A model generated the notes under the pieces. That model was not told the DNA's origin. It was given only the letters and a program-made list of their open reading frames with translations, and searched no databases. The position numbers were made by a program, and so were the translations under genes. Below are positions 1 to 4,826 of a stretch of 5,053 nucleotides of DNA, in pieces (the first letter of the stretch is position 1; every line of letters begins with the position of its first letter). Source of the DNA: Caldisericota bacterium (lineage in GTDB: Bacteria; CAIJMQ01; JAADFP01); NCBI GenBank assembly GCA_013152825.1, contig JAADFP010000091.1, positions 1 to 5,053 of the forward strand. The letters run 5' to 3'.

Positions 1-976
1 GGTCAACCAGGGTCCCTCCGCCTTTCAATCCCTGGATAATGTTTTTTACATAGTGAGCCATGCCTGCAATAGCCATTCCTATACCGGCTAATTTTTCCCT
101 CCTGAGGTTCTCTTCGTATAGATGCGCATTTTCAATAGCCATTCCTGCTTGATGACCAATAACCGTGAGAAGTTCCAAGTCTTCTTCCTGAAAAGCCCCT
201 TTTGAAAGGAGTGTGTCCACATAAATAACTCCCAGGTTTTTTTCTTTCCCCTTCAAAGGCACACACATGGCAGAATGTATATGAGAAGAAACCACACTGG
301 CACGGTTGCGAAAACGCGTATCTTCCATCGCATCAGAGGTCAGCACAGACTCGTTTCCCTTAAACACCTCATCTACAATACTGCGGCTTATTTGTAAAGG
401 AGAAACGTCATCAGTTCGCCTTCTTTCAGCAGTTATCTTTAAGGCTCCTTTATCTTCGAGGAATATGACCCCTCTATCTGCCCGTAAAACCTGGAAGATT
501 AAATCCGTGGTCTTTTGCAAAGCTTCTTCTACGGCTACGGTAAGAAGGGAATTAAGTACCCTGCTCACCTCACAGAGAACTTCCAGGTGGCGATGAACTT
601 TCTTGGCTTCTTCCAGGGTAGAGGGAGGAGAAGGAACAATCTCCACTCGTGTTGTTAACTGCGTGGGAGAAGAGGCACGCGGAATGGAAGAAGGGGGTTC
701 CCCCAGGGTTATCATCGTGTGTCCAATCTTAACCACATCTCCTTCCCGTATAGGTGATACAGATACTTGCCGGCCATTAATAAACGTTCCATTTGTTGAG
801 CCAAGGTCCCTTATCCACCATTCTTTTCCCCGGGGGGTAAGGAACAGATGCCGTGATGACACACGATTGTCAGAGAGCATGATATCACAGACAGAATCCC
901 TGCCAATTACATATGCTTTTCTTTCCAGCTCTATTTCGCGGGGTTTTTTATCTTTTTCTTTAATAACCAGCTTCAT
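1..976 (-). CDS. FHA-GAF-histidine kinase, C-terminus beyond window
   Basis: Reading leftwards from ATG 976-974, 325 codons run without a stop to the window edge, so the 3' end is missing. Residues about 1-93 form an FHA (phosphothreonine-binding) domain with the family landmarks GRD (25-27), SSRH (40-43) and GSTNGTFING (59-68). A Pro/Ser-rich linker follows (94-120). Residues about 125-285 form a GAF domain, seen in the segments RADRGVIFLEDKG, MCVPLKG, LGVIYVD and VIGHQAGMAIENA. From about 295 the GMAHYVKN segment looks like the H-box of a histidine kinase, with H308 as the probable phospho-acceptor; the ATPase domain would lie outside the window. No membrane segment is visible, so it is probably cytoplasmic. 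It lies 185 bp downstream of a Ser/Thr kinase on the same strand, a likely source of the phosphothreonine that FHA domains read. The domains are clear; the histidine kinase ending is inferred from the H-box and this architecture. Confidence 0.9.
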   Translation of the reverse strand, partial: MKLVIKEKDKKPREIELERKAYVIGRDSVCDIMLSDNRVSSRHLFLTPRGKEWWIRDLGSTNGTFINGRQVSVSPIREGDVVKIGHTMITLGEPPSSIPRASSPTQLTTRVEIVPSPPSTLEEAKKVHRHLEVLCEVSRVLNSLLTVAVEEALQKTTDLIFQVLRADRGVIFLEDKGALKITAERRRTDDVSPLQISRSIVDEVFKGNESVLTSDAMEDTRFRNRASVVSSHIHSAMCVPLKGKEKNLGVIYVDTLLSKGAFQEEDLELLTVIGHQAGMAIENAHLYEENLRREKLAGIGMAIAGMAHYVKNIIQGLKGGGTLVD

Positions 977-982
977 CGTAAC

Positions 983-991
983 ATTTTACCA
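983..991 (-). promoter_or_regulatory. Extended -10 box placing the start at the ATG of the FHA gene
   Basis: On the minus strand, TGG TAAAAT (TG at 991-990, hexamer 988-983) is an extended -10 element matching TATAAT at five of six positions. Exactly six bases separate it from the A of the ATG at 976, so transcription would begin on the start codon. No Shine-Dalgarno sequence precedes this ATG and no good -35 lies 16-18 bp upstream. A leaderless mRNA fits both facts. Inference only. Confidence 0.4.
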
Positions 992-1070
992 GAAATAAAC
1001 ATTTCCTTGATAGGTTACCAGCTGTGTTGCAGACCTTTTCATTCCTAACATAAAGATTACAAATAAATCC

Positions 1071-1088
1071 TCCCGACATAAATCGGGA
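1071..1088. repeat. Six-bp stem-loop TCCCGA/TCGGGA, possible weak terminator
   Basis: TCCCGA (1071-1076) and TCGGGA (1083-1088) pair perfectly around the loop CATAAA. On the minus strand it lies about 75 bases after the kinase stop and is followed by GGATTTATTTG, a broken T-run, so it could be a weak terminator for the kinase operon. The plus-strand side has no T-run. It may equally be a dispersed short palindrome. Confidence 0.4.
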
Positions 1089-1093
1089 TAAAC

Positions 1094-1128
1094 TAAAAAC
1101 TAACTACTACATACTCATCTCTAAAACA
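1094..1128. repeat. Degenerate 7-bp-period repeat, left block
   Basis: Five successive heptamers on the plus strand, TAAAAAC TAACTAC TACATAC TCATCTC TAAAACA, all begin with T, and the first four end with C. This block continues the period of the better-conserved block at 1132-1159 after a three-base phase slip. It fills the gap between the kinase stop and the stem-loop at 1071-1088. No coding potential is seen. Confidence 0.45.
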
Positions 1129-1131
1129 ACC

Positions 1132-1159
1132 TAAAGTCTAATGTCCAAAGTCTATAGTC
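1132..1159. repeat. Four tandem heptamers TAAAGTC-like
   Basis: TAAAGTC TAATGTC CAAAGTC TATAGTC follow each other without a gap (minus-strand consensus GACTTTA). All four end in GTC and each differs from the first by one base, except TAATGTC-type single changes elsewhere in the unit. The block begins two bases beyond the kinase stop codon on the minus strand. Length and consensus suggest slippage-derived simple sequence rather than a protein-binding array, but the function is unknown. Confidence 0.65.
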
Positions 1160-1161
1160 TT

Positions 1162-3048
1162 CTATCTTCTCACTTCCTCCAATCTCTTAAGCAGTTCCTC
1201 CACGTTTTGAAATCGCTCTTCTTTATTCTTGGCTAACATTTTATTTATAATAGTCTTTACCTCCTCCCTCAACCCAGAAGTATCCGCCTCCTCCCAGAGA
1301 TGAAGATTCATTATTTCTCCCAGGTTTTCACCACTGAAAGGAGGAGAACCTTTAAGCATCTCATAAAAGACTACTCCCAGGGCGTAAATATCGGTTCTTT
1401 CGTCAGCTTCTTCTCCTCTAAATTGTTCAGGCGCCATGTACTCAGGGGTTCCCATCATTGTCCCTGTAGCAGTCACTCGCGTAGCTCGACTGGAAAGATT
1501 CCTTGCCAGCCCGAAGTCCACAATTTTTGGGCCCTGGGAAGTTAGGATAACATTCCCTGGCTTAAGGTCCCTGTGGATTATTCCCTTGCTATGGGCATGC
1601 TGCAATCCTTTTGCTATTCCAGTCAGGATAGAAAATGCTTCCGGTTCATCTAATCTTTCTTTTTCTTTAAGATAATCACCAAGGCTCTTTCCTCTTAAAA
1701 ACTCCATGGCAAAGAAATACTTATCATCTTCACTGCCGGCTTCATAAACCTTCACAATATTCGGATGTTCAAGGGCCTTTACTGCTTCTACTTCTCTCTG
1801 GAATCTCTTCAAGAACACAGGGTCATGCGAAAAAGACTCCTGTAACACTTTTAAAGCAACAAATCTCCTTCTACCTCTTCTTAATGCCCTGTAAACCACT
1901 GCCATGCCCCCCCTGCCTATTTCTTCCACCAACCGGTATTTTCCCAGCATAGGAGAAGTAAATATGCGTACCTTTAAAGTGAACGAAGTAAATGTGTAAG
2001 TAATTAAGTAAGCTAAAAGAGTAGGGGAGACATCCCAGAAATAATTTTTCCCTGTGAAAAAATATACGGAGAAAAAGAAAAGCAAAAGGGCAAAAATAGC
2101 CAGAGAAGCTCCTCCTAATATAGTAGAGAGAAGCAAGGATGAAGCCACAGCCAGGCAGGCAGATATAATATTGATAATTAGAATATTAGTCGGAGCAACC
2201 TCTCTCAAAAATTCTCTTTTGGAAATATTTTCTAAGATATTAGCCTGAATTTCTACTCCAGACATGAGGGAGTCAGTTTTGAATGGGGTAAGAAAATAGT
2301 CGTGGGCTTCAGGAATACCCACTCCTATGAGAACAAATTTATTCTTGCAATACCCGGGATTTATTTCCCCTTTCAACACACTCTGGAAAGAAAAAGTAGG
2401 AAAGGTCCCACTCCCTCCATAAAAATTAATAAGATAAGGATGGTTAGAAGGGACAAAATTTTCTCCTGCTATTCTGTATAAAGATAGAGCAAAAGAAGGT
2501 ACTTCCATATTCTCCCACTGCTCTTTTAAAATTACTTTTCTAATACTACCGTCTCTATCCATGGGAAGGTTTATAAATCCCCACCTGGCCAGCGGGAATA
2601 CTTCCTGCGGTGTAGCGAGGAAGAATTTTTCCGTTTCCAACCCGCCTATTTTCCTTCTTTCCCTCTCGAACTTCGCCGCTAATACCACAGGCGCATTAAT
2701 TAAAGTCCTGCCCAGCTTCTCGTCTGCCTCCTTTTCAGCAGGATTAAGAAAAAGGACATCCACTCCAACAGCTTTTATCCCTGAGGAAGAAAGCCGCTGA
2801 ATTAGTTGAGCATAGTAATAGCGGGAAATAGGCCAGGTTTCTTGCAGTATTCTTAAAGTCTCTTCGTCAATATTTACAATCACCACATTAGCAGGCTTTC
2901 TTTCCCCCCTGAGCTCAAACAAGAAATCCAGGTAACTTCCGGAAAAGAAGTTAAGTGCTCCTGATTTCCCCAATAAGACTATCAAGAAAACAGAGAAAAT
3001 CCCACTGATTATCCCGCTCAGAAAATAGCGGGAAACAACCCTCCTCAT
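1162..3048 (-). CDS. CHASE2-domain transmembrane Ser/Thr protein kinase
   Basis: A 628-residue membrane receptor kinase. Helix 1 (about 9-27) is followed by an extracytoplasmic CHASE2 sensor (about 36-280), recognised by VVIVNIDEETL, WPISRYYYAQLIQRL and GVDVLFLNPAE. Three hydrophobic segments (about 288-308, 311-332, 339-359) lead to a cytoplasmic Hanks-type kinase (about 371-628). The catalytic set is complete: glycine loop GRGGMAVVY (378-386), Lys400, probable helix-C Glu419, HRDLKPGN (492-499, catalytic Asp494), DFG (511-513) and APE (539-541). Threonines at 523, 526, 528, 530 and 534 in the activation segment are candidate autophosphorylation sites. There are no PASTA repeats. ATG 3048-3046 overlaps the stop of the upstream FecR gene as ATGA, indicating an operon with translational coupling. 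CHASE2 ligands are unknown in general. The role of passing an envelope signal to Ser/Thr phosphorylation is inferred from the architecture. Confidence 0.96.
   Translation of the reverse strand: MRRVVSRYFLSGIISGIFSVFLIVLLGKSGALNFFSGSYLDFLFELRGERKPANVVIVNIDEETLRILQETWPISRYYYAQLIQRLSSSGIKAVGVDVLFLNPAEKEADEKLGRTLINAPVVLAAKFERERRKIGGLETEKFFLATPQEVFPLARWGFINLPMDRDGSIRKVILKEQWENMEVPSFALSLYRIAGENFVPSNHPYLINFYGGSGTFPTFSFQSVLKGEINPGYCKNKFVLIGVGIPEAHDYFLTPFKTDSLMSGVEIQANILENISKREFLREVAPTNILIINIISACLAVASSLLLSTILGGASLAIFALLLFFFSVYFFTGKNYFWDVSPTLLAYLITYTFTSFTLKVRIFTSPMLGKYRLVEEIGRGGMAVVYRALRRGRRRFVALKVLQESFSHDPVFLKRFQREVEAVKALEHPNIVKVYEAGSEDDKYFFAMEFLRGKSLGDYLKEKERLDEPEAFSILTGIAKGLQHAHSKGIIHRDLKPGNVILTSQGPKIVDFGLARNLSSRATRVTATGTMMGTPEYMAPEQFRGEEADERTDIYALGVVFYEMLKGSPPFSGENLGEIMNLHLWEEADTSGLREEVKTIINKMLAKNKEERFQNVEELLKRLEEVRR
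3045..3048 (-). promoter_or_regulatory. ATGA stop/start overlap coupling FecR and kinase genes
   Basis: The minus strand reads ATGA here: ATG (3048-3046) starts the kinase and TGA (3047-3045) ends the FecR gene. No Shine-Dalgarno sequence lies upstream of the ATG; the only AGGAGG is just downstream, in codons 2-3 (Arg-Arg). Re-initiation by the terminating ribosome is therefore the likely route. Confidence 0.85.
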
Positions 3049-4163
3049 TTAGCTCGCAGTTTCTTAAGGAAGATAAGTTTGATATGGTCATCACTACTGC
3101 CTGCAATACCATCCACTCCCACCGAACGTATTTCTATGTATTGTGAACCCCGGGGAGTCTTCTTGACGCGATATTGATAGGGATGGCCATAGGGATCCAG
3201 CAGGTTACTGGAAGGGTCAAGATAAGGGCCATTCCAGCCCTCTATTCCCTCATTTTCCAGGAGAACTTTTAATCCCTCTTTCCGGGTGGGAATGCGCCCC
3301 GCATCTTTAAAGAATTGCTTTATGGCTGCCTCAAACACCCAGAAATCCTTCCTGGCTTTCTTGCCTCCTCTTTTTGCCATAGATATTTTCTTTACTGTCA
3401 TTGCCGCTTCCACTCTTCTGGATTCATCCATTCCTGCCATAGCTCCCACTATTCCACTTGCCCAGAGAGGAACTGCCTTTTGCAGGTCTTCCTTCCATTT
3501 CTGCCATTCTTTTATTTCTGATTCTCTTAGCTTTTCTAAAGAAGTAGGGGGTTCATTTCTTACTATGTTGGTAGCCATCATGGATTTAACCAGAACATAG
3601 CCAGGAATTTTCCCTCTTCCCTTTACTCCTACTTCCCCCTCTATCACGCCCACGCGGGTAAATTCATTTTGCGGAATGTACTGCACAAAATAAATTGTCC
3701 CTCGCACTCCAGTCAGGGCATTTGGCGTTTCAAGAATAAAGTTGGTTTCCTTTACAAAGGGTTTTTTGATAATCGTCCATATTTTCCCTGCGGAGAAAAA
3801 CACTGAAGCTTTATATTTATTTTCTTTCAGGGAGGAACTTTTCAGTTTCATTTTGGAGTTAGCAAAAAGCGTGGTAACTCCAAAATCAGCAAACTTGATA
3901 ACAGCTCTGGAGTTTTTTCCTGTTTTTATTTCACTTCCCGGAGAAAGGATATCTCCTTTACGGCACTCTTTCCAGTCTTTTTCTCCTGGAAGAAGCAACT
4001 CGACCTTTCCCTCCACTTTTACTACTTTAACGACAATCGCTTCTTCTGCCTGGAGGAGATTAAATATGAGAAAAACAAGAAGGAAAACAAAAAAGGGGGC
4101 CTCTGTATGCCCCCTTTTTCTATTTCTATATAAATTACTTTTCTTTCTTTTTATCTTCCTCAC
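3045..4163 (-). CDS. Secreted FecR-domain protein fused to GspG-like pseudopilin C-domain
   Basis: A basic N-region and hydrophobic core FFVFLLVFLIFNLLQA (24-39) form a Sec signal peptide with likely cleavage after Ala39; there is no lipobox Cys. Residues about 44-185 are a FecR domain: KVEGKVELL, GDILSPGSEIKTG, and the hallmark TGVRGT (151-156). A Lys/Glu-rich, probably helical linker (about 205-272) follows. Residues about 273-363 match the C-terminal domain of type II secretion major pseudopilin GspG: GRIPTRKEGLKVL, WNGPYL (310-315), DPYGHPYQYR (323-332) and SVGVDGIAGSSDD (347-359), the last corresponding to the GspG calcium loop. The prepilin peptide and N-terminal helix are absent, so it should not polymerise as a pseudopilin does. 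The first residue comes from a GTG at 4163, 29 bases inside the upstream gene; no ATG, GTG or TTG in frame lies between it and the signal peptide. A terminator hairpin falls in codons about 16-24. Domain calls are strong; the exact start is uncertain. Confidence 0.88.
   Translation of the reverse strand: MRKIKRKKSNLYRNRKRGHTEAPFFVFLLVFLIFNLLQAEEAIVVKVVKVEGKVELLLPGEKDWKECRKGDILSPGSEIKTGKNSRAVIKFADFGVTTLFANSKMKLKSSSLKENKYKASVFFSAGKIWTIIKKPFVKETNFILETPNALTGVRGTIYFVQYIPQNEFTRVGVIEGEVGVKGRGKIPGYVLVKSMMATNIVRNEPPTSLEKLRESEIKEWQKWKEDLQKAVPLWASGIVGAMAGMDESRRVEAAMTVKKISMAKRGGKKARKDFWVFEAAIKQFFKDAGRIPTRKEGLKVLLENEGIEGWNGPYLDPSSNLLDPYGHPYQYRVKKTPRGSQYIEIRSVGVDGIAGSSDDHIKLIFLKKLRAK
4091..4119 (-). terminator. 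Rho-independent terminator inside the FecR signal-peptide region
   Basis: AAAAGGGGGC (4091-4100) pairs with GCCCCCTTTT (4109-4118) around an eight-base loop. On the minus strand the GC stem runs straight into TTTTTTGTTTT, an ideal intrinsic terminator about 17 bases after the stop of the small membrane protein gene. The symmetric A and T runs could make it work in both directions, but no rightward gene ends here. It also lies within the reading frame of the FecR protein (Arg-Gly-His-Thr-Glu-Ala-Pro-Phe-Phe), so readthrough is needed to express the two downstream genes. Confidence 0.85.
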
Positions 4164-4410
4164 CCTTCTCTTTTTTTTCTTTCTTCTTTTCCTCTTCTCT
4201 TACTTCTTCCTCTTTTATCTTCTCTTCTTCCTTCTTAGCTGCAATCTGGTCCTTGATAGAAGTAATACCGCCAAATATAGCTATTGCACCGCCCAGAAGA
4301 AGAAGGAAAGGAATAGAGCCCATTAAAATCCTTAAAAACCAACCCCACCAACCTATTATTCCCCAGATTCCTAAAACCACGGCTATCATGCCGCCGATTA
4401 AACTACCCAT
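4135..4410 (-). CDS. Small two-helix membrane protein with Lys/Glu-rich tail
   Basis: The 91-residue product has two hydrophobic segments (about 4-22, ending IIGWWGW, and about 31-50, FLLLLGGAIAIFGGI). A tail (about 57-91) follows, made almost only of Glu and Lys, with likely long-helix or coiled-coil character. The start is ATG 4410: it has AAAGGAGGT seven bases upstream and a sigma-70 promoter whose predicted start point is about 22 bases upstream. The open frame extends further back to 4620, but that part lies upstream of the promoter. It is first in the operon with the FecR and kinase genes, and a terminator follows its stop. I do not recognise the family with certainty. The size and WW...R.L...P...LLGG pattern recall small two-helix proteins such as MamI, but this is from memory and weak. 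A role as a membrane accessory of the sensor pair is conjecture. Confidence 0.85.
   Translation of the reverse strand: MGSLIGGMIAVVLGIWGIIGWWGWFLRILMGSIPFLLLLGGAIAIFGGITSIKDQIAAKKEEEKIKEEEVREEEKKKEKKEKGEEDKKKEK
4138..4236. repeat. Polypyrimidine/polypurine tract encoding the E/K tail
   Basis: Of 99 bases on the plus strand only four are purines (A at 4153, 4162, 4202 and 4217). On the minus strand this is a GA-only tract coding the Glu/Lys tail of the small membrane protein and the first codons of the FecR frame. Such tracts are prone to slippage and can form triplex DNA. Confidence 0.8.
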
Positions 4411-4417
4411 CTGCTGC

Positions 4418-4426
4418 ACCTCCTTT
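4418..4426 (-). promoter_or_regulatory. Shine-Dalgarno AAAGGAGGT deciding the small gene's start
   Basis: AAAGGAGGT on the minus strand is near-fully complementary to the 16S 3' end and is seven bases from ATG 4410. It fixes the start of the 91-residue protein and argues against the longer frame. Confidence 0.9.
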
Positions 4427-4438
4427 CTTTTTGATTGG

Positions 4439-4467
4439 AGTATAGCAATATAACCTCCGCTTGTCAA
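4439..4467 (-). promoter_or_regulatory. Sigma-70 promoter of the membrane protein-FecR-kinase operon
   Basis: On the minus strand TTGACA (4467-4462), a 17-bp spacer and TATACT (4444-4439) match the sigma-70 consensus at 11 of 12 positions with ideal spacing. Transcription should start near 4432, giving a leader of about 22 bases that holds the Shine-Dalgarno sequence. It probably serves all genes down to the kinase, through the terminator at 4091-4119. Confidence 0.88.
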
Positions 4468-4482
4468 GCGAGCGAGTTGCAT

Positions 4483-4620
4483 CACGAAAAATCTTCTCGA
4501 AAAGGGAAGATTTCTCCTCCTTAAACATTCTCCTGCCACTACCAGCCCACGGGGAGAGTTTATAGCCTCTTTACCTGTCTTGAATTGGATTTTGGGAAGA
4601 GTTTGTTGCTGTTCTCTTTT
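4483..4620 (-). pseudogene. Possible remnant of a transposase N-terminus (IS1380-like)
   Basis: After an in-frame TAA (4623-4621) the minus strand encodes about 46 residues in which KIQFKTGKEAINSPRGLVV and the following AGECLRRRNL resemble the start of IS1380-type DDE transposases (a pattern of basic beta-strand, Gly-Leu, then Gly/Ala-Glu-x-Leu-Arg). There is no credible start codon, and the frame runs into the promoter of the next gene after about 46 residues, so nothing functional is left. The open frame continues by chance into the small membrane protein. The family assignment is from memory and tentative; it could be a chance open frame. Confidence 0.33.
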
Positions 4621-4731
4621 TTACAGAGAATGTTTTTCTTTTTGCCTTCACTTCCTGGGTGAAAGCTTTTTATTTTCCCCGCAGCCTTACACCAGCAGGA
4701 CATAATGAGATTTTTGGGTTACCGGGAGATC
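4621..4731. other. Intergenic stretch with weak hairpins, no gene seen
   Basis: Together with the remnant at 4483-4620 this is the non-coding space between the divergent genes. TTCTCT (4612-4617) pairs with AGAGAA (4625-4630), and TTCAC (4647-4651) pairs with GTGAA (4659-4663). Both are followed by T-rich plus-strand sequence, so they resemble weak rightward terminators, though no rightward gene precedes them. I see no start codon with a ribosome binding site in either direction. Confidence 0.4.
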
Positions 4732-4761
4732 TTGACAGATAAGGAGAAAAAAGGAGAAAAT
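4732..4761 (+). promoter_or_regulatory. Candidate promoter for the amidohydrolase-like gene
   Basis: TTGACA (4732-4737) is a perfect -35. An 18-bp spacer leads to GAAAAT (4756-4761), a weak -10 matching four of six. Transcription would begin near 4768, inside the palindrome at 4764-4778, leaving a leader of roughly 59 bases. The poor -10 suggests that an activator is needed or that the assignment is wrong. Confidence 0.4.
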
Positions 4762-4785
4762 ATGTTACACATTGTAACCTGTCAA
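4757..4785 (-). promoter_or_regulatory. Candidate leftward promoter overlapping the palindrome
   Basis: On the minus strand TTGACA (4785-4780), a 17-bp spacer and TATTTT (4762-4757) form a plausible sigma-70 promoter pointing at the transposase-like remnant and the operon beyond. Its spacer contains the whole palindrome 4764-4778. It may be a relic of a lost gene or a second, regulated operon promoter. Confidence 0.4.
4764..4778. promoter_or_regulatory. Perfect palindrome GTTACA-CAT-TGTAAC, probable operator
   Basis: Two six-base arms are exact inverted copies around three bases. The site covers the predicted start point of the rightward promoter and the spacer of the leftward one, as expected for a dimeric repressor controlling both. 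The regulator is not in the window and the motif matches no operator I can name. Confidence 0.5.
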
Positions 4786-4816
4786 ACAAGTAGTTTAAAT
4801 AGGTGGTAAAGAGATG

Positions 4817-4821
4817 GGAGG
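4817..4821 (+). promoter_or_regulatory. Shine-Dalgarno GGAGG choosing ATG 4827
   Basis: GGAGG lies five bases before ATG 4827. It favours that codon over the in-frame GTG at 4803, whose upstream bases (AAATAG) are poor. Confidence 0.8.
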
Positions 4822-4826
4822 GAGAC

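Noticed and set aside
306..998. Two rightward open frames (306-596 and 603-998)
   Set aside because: They lie opposite the FHA-GAF protein, whose domain motifs are unmistakable, and have no ribosome binding site.
1094..1159. CRISPR array or tRNA in the gap downstream of the kinase
   Set aside because: The units are only seven bases with no spacers, and no cloverleaf or CCA-like end can be drawn.
2054..2248. Rightward 64-codon open frame opposite the kinase membrane segments
   Set aside because: It is the complement of hydrophobic helices in the CHASE2 kinase and has no start signal of its own.
3742..4326. Rightward open frame of 194 codons opposite the FecR and small membrane protein genes
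   Set aside because: Its Phe/Leu/Ser-rich product is the complement of the polypurine tract and FecR coding sequence. It has no ribosome binding site or recognisable domain, while the opposite strand has clear domains.
4411..4539. N-terminal extension of the small membrane protein to GTG 4539
   Set aside because: It would start upstream of the consensus promoter at 4439-4467, whereas ATG 4410 has a perfect Shine-Dalgarno sequence. The extension is better seen as part of the possible transposase remnant.
4803..4826. GTG 4803 as start of the amidohydrolase-like gene
   Set aside because: No Shine-Dalgarno sequence precedes it, while GGAGG is well placed for ATG 4827, and homologue-like sequence begins only after that ATG.
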